Origin: Paenibacillus tianmuensis
GTDB taxonomy: Bacteria > Bacillota > Bacilli > Paenibacillales > NBRC-103111
Reading direction: 5' to 3'
NCBI RefSeq assembly: GCF_900100345.1
Contig: NZ_FMTT01000004.1
Span: 1 to 64,000, forward strand
Length of the DNA: 64,000 nt
Shown piece by piece: positions 1 through 10,844 of the stretch. The translations under genes were made by a program, and so were the position numbers. Under the pieces are notes generated by a model that did not search any database, was not told the origin of the DNA, and saw only the letters and a program-made list of their open reading frames with translations. Numbering within the stretch: position 1 is the first letter of the stretch; each line of letters starts with the position of its first letter.

Positions 1-17
1 TGTGTTAGGTTCTAATT

Positions 18-117
18 CTAATGAATTCATTAGTTCAACTTATATAGACGCAACCTGATATCATGTAAATAAAATGATTTTGATATGATCTATCATTTTT
101 TTATATATCAGAGGAGG
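18..117 (+). promoter_or_regulatory. promoter and operator-like palindromes before the LysR gene
   Basis: A 16-bp perfect palindrome, CTAATGAATTCATTAG, lies at 18-33. A second inverted repeat, AAAATGAT (71-78) with ATCATTTT (92-99), brackets a plausible -10 TATGAT at 84-89. GGAGG at 113-117 sits 8 nt before the ATG. LysR regulators usually bind such sites and repress their own gene, so autoregulation is likely, but that is inference. Confidence 0.4.
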
Positions 118-125
118 AACCGATC

Positions 126-1028
126 ATGCCGCTGGATACCTCAGCTCTTCAAGTATTTCAAGCCGCCGCGCGGAGCGGCAGCGTCTCCAAGGCCGCCCAG
201 CAGCTAAACTATGCGCAATCCAACGTCACCACCAAAATCAAGCAGCTCGAAAAAGAGCTTGGCGCCCCGCTCTTTTACCGGCATAACCGGGGCATTACGC
301 TGACGCCTGCCGGCAAAACGCTGCTTGAGTACGCCGACAAAGCGCTGCGCTTATTGGAAGAGGCGCGCAAAGCGGTTCAAGATGCGTCGACGCCGACCGG
401 GCCGTTGTCGATCGGCTCGATGGAAACGACTGCCGCCGTCAGACTGCCCCATTTGCTGGCCGATTACCACCGGATGTGCCCGGAGGTCGATTTATCTTTC
501 GTAACCGGGCCGTCTCAGCAATTGATTCAGGCAGTGCTCGATTATAGCTTGGACGGAGCGTTTGTGATGGGACCCGTAGAACATCCCGAGCTGCTGCAGG
601 ATCTCGTCTTCGAGGAAAAGCTTGTCCTCGTCACGGACGTATTGCGTCCACAGCTCGATTCTCCAAGGGAACTGACGGATCGGACCGTCCTCGTGTTTCG
701 TTCCGGCTGCTCCTACCGGGCCAAGCTGCTTGGCTGGCTTCAGGAGGAAGGCGTCATGCCCGTTAAAATTATGGAATTCGGCACCTTGGAAACGATTGTC
801 GGCTGCGTTGCCGCCGGACTTGGCGTCTCCCTGCTTCCCGAATCGATCGTGCAGGGTAATACTAAGGAAGGCCTCGTCCGCTCCTATCCGATCCCGAAAC
901 GGTACGGACGGGTTCAAACGGTATTTATCCGCCGTAAGGACGCCTATTTGTCGCAAGCCTACAAGTTATTTTTGAATGAGATGAAGAATCGCTTTCTATT
1001 ACCTGACGGTCTTGGCCAGCCATCTTAA
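126..1028 (+). CDS. LysR-family transcriptional regulator
   Basis: This is a 300-residue protein of the usual LTTR length. Residues 1-65 form the winged helix-turn-helix, with the family hallmarks SGSVSKAAQQLNYAQSNVT and KQLEKELGAPLFYR. The remainder is the periplasmic-binding-protein-like effector domain. The ligand cannot be read from the sequence. GGAGG lies 8 nt before the ATG. The next gene, a flavin oxidoreductase on the same strand after about 110 bp, is a possible target, but LTTRs often control divergent genes and the upstream neighbour is outside the window. Two palindromes precede the gene, which fits autoregulation. Confidence 0.9.
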   Translation: MPLDTSALQVFQAAARSGSVSKAAQQLNYAQSNVTTKIKQLEKELGAPLFYRHNRGITLTPAGKTLLEYADKALRLLEEARKAVQDASTPTGPLSIGSMETTAAVRLPHLLADYHRMCPEVDLSFVTGPSQQLIQAVLDYSLDGAFVMGPVEHPELLQDLVFEEKLVLVTDVLRPQLDSPRELTDRTVLVFRSGCSYRAKLLGWLQEEGVMPVKIMEFGTLETIVGCVAAGLGVSLLPESIVQGNTKEGLVRSYPIPKRYGRVQTVFIRRKDAYLSQAYKLFLNEMKNRFLLPDGLGQPS

Positions 1029-1140
1029 TTAGAGATGACGGGTATCGACTATTGCGATTTTACGTGACAAAACAGATTGCTTATGATGAGAACATAGCAG
1101 GTTTAGATATGCCGTCATCATTTGGAAGGAGTGCTGTACC

Positions 1141-2223
1141 ATGTTTTCTACTCCGATGACAGACATCGTCGGATGTTCCTATCCTATCATACAAGCCGGT
1201 ATGGCCGGGGAACCGACGACTCCGCAGCTCGTAGCCGCCGTGTCGGAAGCCGGCGGTCTGGGGACGATTGGCGCCGGATATCTCCCGCCCGTGCAAATCA
1301 AACGCGCCATCGAGGATGTCCGCCGTCTGACAGATCGCCCTTTTGCCGTCAATTTATTCACTCCCGAGTCGTTCGGTCCGTCCAATGAGACCGCAGCGCG
1401 CATGAACGAGTGGTTAAACCGTTACCGGGAACGGCTGAACCTTGCGCCGGGGATTATGCCCGCTAAGTTTCAAGAAACGTTTGAAGAGCAGCTTCAAGTC
1501 GTTCTGGACGAACGCGTGCCCATGTTCAGCTTTACCTTCGGCATTCCTGCGCCGAAGCTTATCGACAAGCTGAAAAGCCGAGGCATCAAGCTCATCGGGA
1601 CCGCGACCACGGTGCGCGAAGCGCTGGCGCTTGAGGAGGCAGGGATCGATCTTATTGTTGCCCAAGGCAGCGAATCCGGCGGACACCGCGGCACGTTCTT
1701 GAGCCATTACGAGGACGGACTGGTGGGAACGATGGCGCTGGTCCCTCAAATCGTCGCCCAAGTCCGCACTCCCGTCATCGCTTCGGGAGGCATTATGGAT
1801 GGTCGCGGTTTCGTTGCCAGTCTGGCTCTGGGCGCTTCCGGCGTGCAGATGGGCACCGCTTTTCTGACCTGCGACGAAAGCGGCGCCCACGAGCAGCACA
1901 AGCGTGCGATCCTTCAAAGCGGCGAAGAGGACACGACGGTGACTGTTGCTTTTTCGGGAAAGGCGGCCCGGGGGATCAAAAATGAATTTATTTCGGAGAT
2001 GAAGCAATATCCGGGCTCCATTCCCGAGTACCCCATTCAAAATAAATTAACGCAAGACATCCGGAAGGCAGCGGCGAACGAAAATAACCCGCAATATATG
2101 TCGCTCTGGGCCGGGCAAGCGCTGCGCTTGAGTAGGACTCGGCCCGCAGGCAAGCTGATCGCTGAGCTGATGAGCGAAGCAGCCAATACGCTGCTGCGGC
2201 TAAGCCAATACCGGGAAGGATGA
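1141..2223 (+). CDS. NAD(P)H-dependent flavin oxidoreductase / nitronate monooxygenase family
   Basis: This 360-residue TIM-barrel flavoprotein belongs to the 2-nitropropane dioxygenase/nitronate monooxygenase family. Visible signatures are the N-terminal PIIQAGMAG segment, the AVNLFTPE strand, the FMN-phosphate loop QGSESGGHRG (around residues 178-187) and the ASGGIMDGRG and GASGVQMGTAF segments. Members oxidise alkyl nitronates or act as FabK-like or general FMN oxidoreductases, so the exact substrate is open. AAGGAG precedes the ATG at normal spacing. It follows the LysR gene on the same strand and ends at a bidirectional terminator. Confidence 0.85.
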   Translation: MFSTPMTDIVGCSYPIIQAGMAGEPTTPQLVAAVSEAGGLGTIGAGYLPPVQIKRAIEDVRRLTDRPFAVNLFTPESFGPSNETAARMNEWLNRYRERLNLAPGIMPAKFQETFEEQLQVVLDERVPMFSFTFGIPAPKLIDKLKSRGIKLIGTATTVREALALEEAGIDLIVAQGSESGGHRGTFLSHYEDGLVGTMALVPQIVAQVRTPVIASGGIMDGRGFVASLALGASGVQMGTAFLTCDESGAHEQHKRAILQSGEEDTTVTVAFSGKAARGIKNEFISEMKQYPGSIPEYPIQNKLTQDIRKAAANENNPQYMSLWAGQALRLSRTRPAGKLIAELMSEAANTLLRLSQYREG

Positions 2224-2238
2224 TTGTACCCAGCATAC

Positions 2239-2296
2239 AAAAAAGAGGCTTCTTTCAAGCAGCTTTTGGTCTACTTGGAAGAATGCCTCTTTTTGA
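2239..2296. terminator. bidirectional intrinsic terminator
   Basis: AAGAGGC (2243-2249) pairs with GCCTCTT (2285-2291). A T-run follows on the plus strand and an A-run precedes it, giving a T-run on the minus strand. It separates the convergent nitronate monooxygenase-like and DMT permease genes. Confidence 0.75.
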
Positions 2297-2324
2297 TTTA
2301 CATAAAACGGTCGCTGCCGGTCGC

Positions 2325-3260
2325 TTATCGCGGCCTGTCCGTTTCGGGGGCCGCAAGCTTCCGTTCGCTTTGGCTATTGTGCTTGCTTTTCCATTCAGAT
2401 ACGACGATGCCGGCAAAAATAAGGCCGATGCCGAGCCACTGGAGCAAGCCGGTCCGCTCGTGAAGCAGCAGGCTGGAGCACACAATGACGACAGGCAGCT
2501 CGATCGCCCCGATGATAGAGGCTACGCCCGTACTGAGGTGCGGAGCGCCCTTGGCAAACAAGTACGGCGGAAGGATCATGCCGAACAGGCTGAGAATGAC
2601 CGCCCATCCCCACAGGCCGTTCGTCAGCGCGCCGCTCCACAGAAACGTCGGCGGATAAATAAGCGACACGACGATAACCGCCCCCGTCAACATCCACGAG
2701 CTGCGTAAAATCGCAGGCACCTCTGTCGCGACCCTACCGCTGAAATAGACGGTCAGCGTATAGCTTGCGGCCGCAAGCAGCCCAAGCCCGATTCCTGTCC
2801 AACTGAGCTGCGGCATGCTGCCTTCGAGAAAACCGGAGGCGAACAGCGTGCCGGCCAGCACGACTACAACGCCGATGAGCTGAAACCGGTTCGGCGCTTT
2901 CTTTTGCAACAGCCAATCCGCGAGCAGCCCCATCCAAGTGAATTGGAACAGCAGCAGCACCGCGAACGACGCGCTCAACGTTTGCAGCGTGTAGTAGTAA
3001 AAGACGCCGGTCAGGCCCGTAAACACCCCGCTGCCGAGCAGCTTCAGAAAGACGATCCTCGGCATCTTCTTCATGTAGCCCCAGAAAGGAATGCCCAGAA
3101 GCCATAGAGCCACAAAGCCGAAAAACACTTGGCTGCCCGTCACCTCGGCGGGCGAAAAACCGTCCTTATACGCCAGCTTGACGAAAGTGGACAATATCCC
3201 GTACGATGCAGCGCCGGTCAATACCAACAGGCTTGCTTTAAATCGCTGCGAAACAATCAT
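2325..3260 (-). CDS. EamA/DMT-family permease
   Basis: This 311-residue integral membrane protein has about ten predicted helices arranged as two EamA repeats. The first begins SLLVLTGAASYGILSTFVKLAY and the second begins at the stretch ending GLLAAASYTLTVYFSG. Drug/metabolite transporters of this group export amino acids or other small metabolites; the substrate cannot be read here. The C-terminus is basic and hydrophilic, as is common in this group. It stands alone and converges on the upstream flavoprotein gene. Confidence 0.85.
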   Translation of the reverse strand: MIVSQRFKASLLVLTGAASYGILSTFVKLAYKDGFSPAEVTGSQVFFGFVALWLLGIPFWGYMKKMPRIVFLKLLGSGVFTGLTGVFYYYTLQTLSASFAVLLLFQFTWMGLLADWLLQKKAPNRFQLIGVVVVLAGTLFASGFLEGSMPQLSWTGIGLGLLAAASYTLTVYFSGRVATEVPAILRSSWMLTGAVIVVSLIYPPTFLWSGALTNGLWGWAVILSLFGMILPPYLFAKGAPHLSTGVASIIGAIELPVVIVCSSLLLHERTGLLQWLGIGLIFAGIVVSEWKSKHNSQSERKLAAPETDRPR

Positions 3261-3411
3261 AACCGATCCTCGGTTCTAGTTAACCCTCACCCACCCGCGA
3301 CGGCTCCGGCCGTTAAAACCGGAAGCCCCACAAACAAAAATATAGCAAACCCCAGGCCGAGATTCAAGACTTGTTTTTTTATTGTTAAACTGACTGAAGT
3401 AAGTTTTTTGT

Positions 3412-3473
3412 TTGAAAATGGCTGGAAATATGATAATATTACAGATGTATTTACCTGACTTGGGTAAGGTAAA
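3412..3473 (+). promoter_or_regulatory. promoter and TetR-type operator of the tetR-MATE operon
   Basis: TTGAAA (3412-3417), a 16-nt spacer and TAATAT (3434-3439) form a plausible sigma-A promoter. Just downstream lies an inverted repeat, TTTACCT (3450-3456) and AGGTAAA (3467-3473), 24 bp in all. That is the size and position of a TetR-family operator that would block transcription start. Confidence 0.6.
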
Positions 3474-3502
3474 CAAAGTTATATGAAGCCAAGGTGGGTA
3501 CG

Positions 3503-4081
3503 ATGAGCCGAAGAGAAGAGATCAAAAAAACCGCCGTGGGGCATCTTCTGCAATACGGTTACGAGGGCACGAAGCTGGCGGATATTGCCCGAGAGGTAGG
3601 GATTAAGAAGCAGTCGATGTACGCTCATTTTGAGAACAAAAAAAATTTGGTCGTGGAAATTCACGAGAACGCAATGAAGCAGGAAATCGCCTATTTGACC
3701 ACGTTCTTTCACGAGCATAAGGGAGAGCCGCTGCGGGCGCTGCTGCGCACCTTCGTTGAGGAGATGAAAGACCGCTACGCGACCAACCGGAATGTGAAGC
3801 TGATGTTTCTGATGGCGTTTATGCCCCCCGAGCCGCTGCAAGAACTATGCATCACGATGTACGAATTGTATTCGCATCATTTGCTTCATCAGTTGGAGCT
3901 TGCTTTTCAGCTCGATTCGACTCTTCGGGTCAATCCGAAGGAAGGCGCGCTCGCCGTGCATACGATTTACGAAGGCTTGACCACCAAACTGATTTTCGAC
4001 AGCCCCGATTATTTTATCGAAGCGGCCGAAACAACCTTTTCCTTGTTGTGGAAAGGAATACTTTATAGAGAAAATAGCTAG
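3503..4081 (+). CDS. TetR/AcrR-family repressor
   Basis: This 192-residue regulator has an N-terminal TetR helix-turn-helix (residues 1-47: GYEGTKLADIAREVGIKKQSMYAHFENK) and a helical ligand-binding C-terminal domain. The ATG at 3503 is chosen because AAGGTGG lies just upstream; an in-frame GTG 9 nt earlier has no room for a ribosome binding site. It is followed after 9 nt by a MATE pump, so the pair is almost certainly one operon repressed through the palindrome overlapping its promoter. The inducer is unknown but is probably a pump substrate. Confidence 0.88.
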   Translation: MSRREEIKKTAVGHLLQYGYEGTKLADIAREVGIKKQSMYAHFENKKNLVVEIHENAMKQEIAYLTTFFHEHKGEPLRALLRTFVEEMKDRYATNRNVKLMFLMAFMPPEPLQELCITMYELYSHHLLHQLELAFQLDSTLRVNPKEGALAVHTIYEGLTTKLIFDSPDYFIEAAETTFSLLWKGILYRENS

Positions 4082-4090
4082 AGGTGTAAT

Positions 4091-5449
4091 ATGCAAATTG
4101 AAAACAGCAAACTATCAGACCTGGAATCCGATTCCGTAGGCAAAGTATTCGTCCGTTATTTGGTCCCGTCGATTGTCGGTATGTTTATGATGTCCATTAA
4201 CGTCGTGATTGACGGCATTTTCGTCGGACAGCGGCTCGGCGAAGTGGCGCTGGCAGGGGTTAACGTCGCCTTTCCGTTATTTTCGATTTATTTTGCTATA
4301 TCGCTGTGGGTCGGCATCGGCGGCGCGGCTCTGTACTCCAGATCGTTAGGCGCCAAAGATACGGCGCAGGCACGCTCGATCTTTACTCATTCGCTTACGC
4401 TCATCTTCAGCTTGACGCTCATAGTGGCGGGGATTGCTTATTTGTTCCGGGAAAAGCTGGCGTTGTTTCTCGGAGCCAACAACGAGACGATGCCTTATGC
4501 GATGGAATTTATGAACGTGCTGCTGACCTTCGGTTTCGTCATCACCGTTCAAAATGCGTTCAGCATCTTTGTCCGGAATGACGGCAATCCGAATCTGGCG
4601 ATGATTTCTCTGATCGCCAACGCCGTCAGCAATATCGTGCTAAATTACGTGTTCTTGTTTGTTCTCGGCTTCGGCGTAGCCGGGTCCGCATGGGCGCTTA
4701 TCGGCGCATCGACCATCGGGGCGTGCGTGCTGTTCACGCATTTTCTGCGCAAGGACAGAACGCTCCGCTTCGTCAAGCTGCGTTTATCGTGGAAGCTGGC
4801 CAAAAGCACGTTCACCATCGGCTTTCCGAGCTTCGTCGCGGAATTGGGCATCGCCGTCTTTACGGCAGGCTACAACATGGCGATGGTCCGGTGGGCAGGC
4901 ACGTTAGGCGTTTCGGCCTTCTCCATTGTAAATTACGTGCACGGCGTGATGCTGATGATGTTCATCGGTATGGGATCAGGCATTCAGCCGCTGATTAGCT
5001 ACTATCGGGGCGCGAAGCAGCAGGCCCGGGAGCGGGAAACGATTCGCCTCGCGGTAAAAACGTCGATCGGCATCGGGGTGAGCGTGTTTCTGATCGGCTT
5101 GATTACGGCGGACAGCATCGTCTCTTTGTTCGGTTCGTTTACCCGAGAGGTTCATGAATTAGCCGTTACCGGTATACGTCTGTTTTTCACCGCCTATTTG
5201 TTCATGGGCGTCAACTTTGTCATGATGACGTACTTTCAATCGACCGACCAAGTCAAAATGGCGACTTGGATTACCATAGCGCGTGAGATGCTGATCATGG
5301 TCGCCCTGCTGTTCACCTTGCCCCATTTCATGGGAACGACTGGAATTTGGCTCTCCATTCCGCTTTCGGAGCTGATCGTCGTCCTTACCGTGTATGCTTA
5401 TATCCGCAGGCGTTCCCGCAGTGTCGCTTCGGTCAATGCCGCCTCGTAA
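4091..5449 (+). CDS. MATE-family multidrug efflux transporter
   Basis: This 452-residue protein has the twelve-helix, two-repeat layout of the MATE family; the repeats begin near residues 20 and 240. Motifs include MMSINVVIDGIFVG in helix 1 and FSIVNYVHGVMLMMFIGMGSG in the second half. The group resembles MepA and DinF-like Na+/H+ drug antiporters. It is the second gene of the tetR-MATE operon, 9 nt after its repressor, so its synthesis should be induced when the TetR protein binds a ligand. Confidence 0.88.
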   Translation: MQIENSKLSDLESDSVGKVFVRYLVPSIVGMFMMSINVVIDGIFVGQRLGEVALAGVNVAFPLFSIYFAISLWVGIGGAALYSRSLGAKDTAQARSIFTHSLTLIFSLTLIVAGIAYLFREKLALFLGANNETMPYAMEFMNVLLTFGFVITVQNAFSIFVRNDGNPNLAMISLIANAVSNIVLNYVFLFVLGFGVAGSAWALIGASTIGACVLFTHFLRKDRTLRFVKLRLSWKLAKSTFTIGFPSFVAELGIAVFTAGYNMAMVRWAGTLGVSAFSIVNYVHGVMLMMFIGMGSGIQPLISYYRGAKQQARERETIRLAVKTSIGIGVSVFLIGLITADSIVSLFGSFTREVHELAVTGIRLFFTAYLFMGVNFVMMTYFQSTDQVKMATWITIAREMLIMVALLFTLPHFMGTTGIWLSIPLSELIVVLTVYAYIRRRSRSVASVNAAS

Positions 5450-5571
5450 CGGGGGCCACACTTTCAATAGCTTTTCCGCAGCGAAACAGCCGCTCGGCCC
5501 CATCATCGCATGGACCGGGCGGCTTTCGTCGCGTTATGGCGTACAGTGGGAGGCCCGTTCCCGCCATACTT

Positions 5572-8202
5572 TCAGGGCCGGAGCTTCGTTCGCGTATAAA
5601 TTTTACCGCCACGTACGGTCATCTGCACCTCCCCGTCCCTGTCCGTCCTCTGTACGCTTATACCATACGACGTCAGCCGATCCAGCACCTGGGGGTTCGG
5701 ATGCCCGTACATATTATTCACCCCGGCGGAGATGACCGCGTGCTTGGGCCTCCAGGCGTTCAGCCACTCATCGGCCGTGGACGACTTGCTTCCGTGGTGG
5801 GCCACCTTCAGCACATCGACAGGCTTGTATACTACCGGTACCGGCGCTGCCGCCCCCGGTGGCGACGCAGGTTCACGGGCGGCAGGAGCCAGCGCCTCCT
5901 CTTGAAACAGTCCCCGCGATACCGCCGACCATCGGTCGAGCAGCTTTCGCTCCTCGGCCCGCCCGATATCGCCTGTGAACAGCCAGCGAGTACCCGCCAT
6001 CTCCATTAAAAACACGATAGAGCTCGGATTTTGATCCCGCTCTACACGTACTCCCTCCCGCTCTCCCTCCGGCAGCGGATACAGGAAATGAAGCGCCGTG
6101 CCGGCGTCGACTTGCAGCGTATCTCCCGCCTCCACCTCGACCAGCTCCGTTCCCTTTTCCAATGCGGTTTGAAACAGCTTTTCCACGGACGGCAGCGGCT
6201 TCAAAGTCCCGTTAAACAAAAATCGCCGCACCGGAATGTGCTCGAGCACCGCCTGTAAGCCGCCGAAGTGATCGGCATCCTGATGCGTCAAAATCAGCTC
6301 GTCGATTTGCTGCACACCGCGTTTTTTGAGCAACGGCACCAGCAGCTTCCGGCCTACTTCGTACGGGTTTCTCCTTTCCTTCCACGCATCTTCCGGTTTA
6401 CGGAAGGAGACCGTTCCTCCCCCGTCCACCAAGATCGTATGGCCTCCCGGGAGCGTCTGGATCAGGATGCTATCCCCCTGCCCCACATCCAAAAACTGCA
6501 CGCGTCCTTCCGCTGTTCCGCGTTCAGGATCGTAGCCGTACCAGAGCAGTCCCGCAAAGCCAAGCAAGCTGGCGGGCAGCAGGACGTACCGATTCATCGT
6601 TTGTCGGGTTAGAAACGGCAGCTTGTTGGTTTTTACTCCATAAAGCATCGGTTCGGGCGCAGCCGACTCATCCTTGGCCGCAAACGGCTGCAGCAGTACA
6701 AGCGCCGCGCACAGCAGCCCGTAATAAGCCAATATCCATACTGGCGAAGGGCTCGGCCAAATCGTTTGGAAAGCATCCAGCTTGCTCGCTTGCTCCACCA
6801 CGTAAAACAGAAGCTCGTTCGTCTTGGCAATTAACCACCCGAGCCAGCCCGCTCCTGTCTCCCAAAGGAAACCAAGCAGCATTGCAGCCGTCCCGCCCGG
6901 CATCACCCATACGCTAAACGCCGGAACCAGCGCAAAATTGGCAGCGAACGACAGCAGGGAAAATTGGTTGAAATAATAAATCGACAGCGGGAACGAGATC
7001 AGCTGCGCGACAACAGTAATCGAAAGCGCGTCCCTCAGCTTCGCACGCTTTACCGGCAGCAGCTTGTTCATTTGCGGAACGCCGAGAATGAGCCCCAACG
7101 TCACGAGAAACGAAAGCTGGAAGCTGACATCCAGCAAATAATACGGATTCCAGACGAGCATGCCGACTCCCGCGATCAGCGCGATGTGGAGCCCGTCCTT
7201 GAGCCGGTTCCGGTAAGCGGCATACAAGCCGATCATCGCCATTATGCCAGCGCGGACGATCGAAGGCGAAGCCCCGGTGACGGCGATATACAGCGGCATT
7301 AGCGCCAGCGCGGTAAGCAGAACCGTTTCCCGCGTCAATCCGAAGCGGCGCAGCAGCCAGATCAAGCATGCCAGAAAAATAGCGACGTTGAGACCGGAGA
7401 TTGCGATAATATGGGTTAAGCCCAGCCGGGAAAACTGCTCGAATTGCTTCGGTTCGATCTCATCCGTCAGGCCGATCAGCATGCCTTTCATAAAGCCGCT
7501 TTGATCCGGAGGGAACAATTGGTCGATCTGCCCCGCCAGCCGGTCCCGAAAGCGGTCGATGCCGCGCATGGCAAGCCAGCCACCCCACTCGCCGGATTCC
7601 GGTGACGTTACAGTGAGTCCCGCTGTCCCTTTTGCCGTCATCTGCCAATGAATATGCTGCAGCCGCAAATAGTTCCGGTAGTCGAAGCCGCCAAAGTTAC
7701 GCGCTTCCGCCGGGCGGCGCAGCGTTCCGTCCAGCTCGATCCGGTGGCCCCGCTCCCAACCTCTGACCGTTTCCTGCTCCTCCCGGGCAAGCAAGCGGAT
7801 CGAAAACTGCATCCGCTCGCCCTTGCCGCCATCCCGCGGCACACCATGTTCGGGAATCGCTACGGACTCGGCTTCCGCTTGAAAGGAAACGCGGTCTCCG
7901 TCGACTGAAACCGGCGTCACGATCCGCCCTTGAAAACGCACGCCGCTTACTTCATCGGTTTGCAATTCGACCAAGCTCCGGTTTCGGGCATCATGGTCGC
8001 CGTATATGCCCGCCGCTGCCGCGACGATCAACAGACTGCGGAGCCAAACGGTCCCCTTTGGTCTTATGATCATCGCGGCGCAATACAGCATTCCTGCAGC
8101 CACAGCCAGCCACAGATTCATCCATGGCAGCCGCACGATCACCGTAATGGCATAGCCTATACCCCAGTAAACCGCGAACGCAACGATCGGTCTTTGAGAC
8201 AT
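5572..8202 (-). CDS. comEC: ComEC/Rec2 DNA-internalisation channel
   Basis: This 876-residue membrane protein carries single-stranded DNA across the cytoplasmic membrane during transformation. Order of parts: N-terminal helices and an OB-like extracellular domain (about residues 60-210), the competence membrane domain (about 230-520, with LGLTHIIAISGLNVAIFLA) and a C-terminal metallo-beta-lactamase domain with DVGQGDS and THQDADHFGG. AAGGAGG precedes the ATG. In B. subtilis it is the last gene of comEA-EB-EC. Here a strong terminator separates it from comEB, so it may depend on readthrough or another promoter. Confidence 0.95.
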   Translation of the reverse strand: MSQRPIVAFAVYWGIGYAITVIVRLPWMNLWLAVAAGMLYCAAMIIRPKGTVWLRSLLIVAAAAGIYGDHDARNRSLVELQTDEVSGVRFQGRIVTPVSVDGDRVSFQAEAESVAIPEHGVPRDGGKGERMQFSIRLLAREEQETVRGWERGHRIELDGTLRRPAEARNFGGFDYRNYLRLQHIHWQMTAKGTAGLTVTSPESGEWGGWLAMRGIDRFRDRLAGQIDQLFPPDQSGFMKGMLIGLTDEIEPKQFEQFSRLGLTHIIAISGLNVAIFLACLIWLLRRFGLTRETVLLTALALMPLYIAVTGASPSIVRAGIMAMIGLYAAYRNRLKDGLHIALIAGVGMLVWNPYYLLDVSFQLSFLVTLGLILGVPQMNKLLPVKRAKLRDALSITVVAQLISFPLSIYYFNQFSLLSFAANFALVPAFSVWVMPGGTAAMLLGFLWETGAGWLGWLIAKTNELLFYVVEQASKLDAFQTIWPSPSPVWILAYYGLLCAALVLLQPFAAKDESAAPEPMLYGVKTNKLPFLTRQTMNRYVLLPASLLGFAGLLWYGYDPERGTAEGRVQFLDVGQGDSILIQTLPGGHTILVDGGGTVSFRKPEDAWKERRNPYEVGRKLLVPLLKKRGVQQIDELILTHQDADHFGGLQAVLEHIPVRRFLFNGTLKPLPSVEKLFQTALEKGTELVEVEAGDTLQVDAGTALHFLYPLPEGEREGVRVERDQNPSSIVFLMEMAGTRWLFTGDIGRAEERKLLDRWSAVSRGLFQEEALAPAAREPASPPGAAAPVPVVYKPVDVLKVAHHGSKSSTADEWLNAWRPKHAVISAGVNNMYGHPNPQVLDRLTSYGISVQRTDRDGEVQMTVRGGKIYTRTKLRP

Positions 8203-8221
8203 CCGCTCCTCCTTCCAGCAA

Positions 8222-8276
8222 CAAAAAAAGAACCTCTTCCGGACGCATGCTGACGCACGCCCAAAAAGAGGTTCTT
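8222..8276 (-). terminator. intrinsic terminator between comEB and comEC
   Basis: On the minus strand AAGAACCTCTT (8276-8266) pairs with AAGAGGTTCTT (8238-8228) in a perfect 11-bp stem, followed by seven T residues. It lies after the comEB stop and before the comEC start. Confidence 0.8.
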
Positions 8277-8297
8277 CCTCCTAAGCTTTGGATCGTT

Positions 8298-8810
8298 CTA
8301 ATTTTTCACTTCGCTGACCGTTCCGGCCGGAGGCTCGTAATTATCAAGCTGCCGGAACGTCATTCCACGCTGCTCCATCAGCGCTCGCACCTTGTCGCTG
8401 TCCTTCGGATACGGCCGGTGGAACACGATTTCCGACACGCCGCTGTTCGCGAGCATATTCGCGCACGTCCAGCACGGTTGATCGGTCACATAAACGACGG
8501 ACCCTTCGCGGTCCTCTCGGTCCGTAAACAACAGCAGGTTTTGCTCCGCATGGATCGTCCGGATGCAGCGCTGCTTCTTGACCACCTGCTCCTTGCCGTC
8601 CGATGCGACCAATTCATACTCTTCCACGAGCATGCAGCCCGCTTCCGAGCAATCCGGCACGCCCATCGGAGCACCGTTGTACGCCGTGCCGAGCAGCTTC
8701 TTCCCCTGCACCAGGACGGCCCCAACATGCCTTCGGCTGCATTGGGAGCGGGTGGAAGCCATATAGGCGATGTCCATAAAATACGTATCCCAATCTTTAC
8801 GTGCCATCAT
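8298..8810 (-). CDS. comEB: ComE operon protein 2, dCMP deaminase family
   Basis: This 170-residue zinc deaminase converts dCMP to dUMP, feeding dTMP synthesis. The zinc and catalytic motifs are intact: TIHAEQNLL (His and Glu) and QPCWTCANM (two Cys). A Cys/His-containing insertion, VPDCSEAGCMLVE, is typical of the ComEB/dCMP deaminase group. The start is the first ATG of an ATGATG pair, 10 nt after AAGGAG; an upstream in-frame TTG would be too close to that site. It lies between metY and comEC on the competence strand. Confidence 0.92.
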   Translation of the reverse strand: MMARKDWDTYFMDIAYMASTRSQCSRRHVGAVLVQGKKLLGTAYNGAPMGVPDCSEAGCMLVEEYELVASDGKEQVVKKQRCIRTIHAEQNLLLFTDREDREGSVVYVTDQPCWTCANMLANSGVSEIVFHRPYPKDSDKVRALMEQRGMTFRQLDNYEPPAGTVSEVKN

Positions 8811-8840
8811 GCTGCTCAAGCTCCTTTATGTTTTCCGGCT

Positions 8841-10145
<1,305 letters not shown>

Positions 10146-10256
10146 TTATAATCAACAGAAATAATGGATAACCGTACCTATTTTCGCACATTCCGCAGCA
10201 AAACGAAAGCTTTCTCCGCAAAACAATTTCAGACATCATTGCATGACTTGGCCGAC

Positions 10257-10844
10257 TCAAGGCTCCAAAGTGACGAGAGGCCTTATTTTTTGCAGCGTTT
10301 TTTTGCCGATTCCCTTCACTTCCAGCAGCTGGTCCACAGATTTGAACGAACCACCGAGTTTCTTGCGAAGCGCGACAATCGCTTGGGCCCGACTGGCCCC
10401 GATACCCGGGAGCTCGTCAAACTGTTCGGCGGTAGCCGTGTTCAAATTGATTTTGCCCGGAGCGCTTACCACCGGCTTCCCGGCAGCCGCCTTCGCCGGT
10501 TCGGAAGCCGTCCCGGCGGCAGAAGCTTCTTGCGGCGGAACGTCCGCTGCAGGAGGCTTTGCCGATGACTCTGCGCCAGCCTTCTCCGCGACCGGGTTCC
10601 CTTTCGGCTCCGCCGTAGCGGTCTTTTCTCCCTTCTGTGACTTCGCATCGCCCGGAAGCGCGCTCGCCTGCTTTGCTTCGTTCTGCTCCTGAAGCAATTT
10701 TCTCATTTCCTCGTCCGCCGCCTTAAAGCCCGCCGGTACGCCGTCCGAGGTCCAAGGACGCCAAAGCAGCAGTAGAATGACAACGCCAGCGACGAGTGCC
10801 AGGACGGCAAGACGAACCAAAGCTTTTTCTGAAAAATGGGGCAT
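10257..10844 (-). CDS. comEA: ComEA, competence DNA receptor with helix-hairpin-helix
   Basis: This 195-residue membrane-anchored protein binds double-stranded DNA on the cell surface. It has one N-terminal transmembrane segment (about residues 8-30), a long Ala/Glu/Lys/Pro-rich linker, and a C-terminal pair of helix-hairpin-helix motifs (INLNTATAEQFDELPGIGAS and LLEVKGIGKKTLQKI). The ATG at 10844 follows GAGGTGG. A longer in-frame extension runs into the divergent comER promoter region and has no ribosome binding site. comER is divergent, as in B. subtilis. Confidence 0.92.
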   Translation of the reverse strand: MPHFSEKALVRLAVLALVAGVVILLLLWRPWTSDGVPAGFKAADEEMRKLLQEQNEAKQASALPGDAKSQKGEKTATAEPKGNPVAEKAGAESSAKPPAADVPPQEASAAGTASEPAKAAAGKPVVSAPGKINLNTATAEQFDELPGIGASRAQAIVALRKKLGGSFKSVDQLLEVKGIGKKTLQKIRPLVTLEP

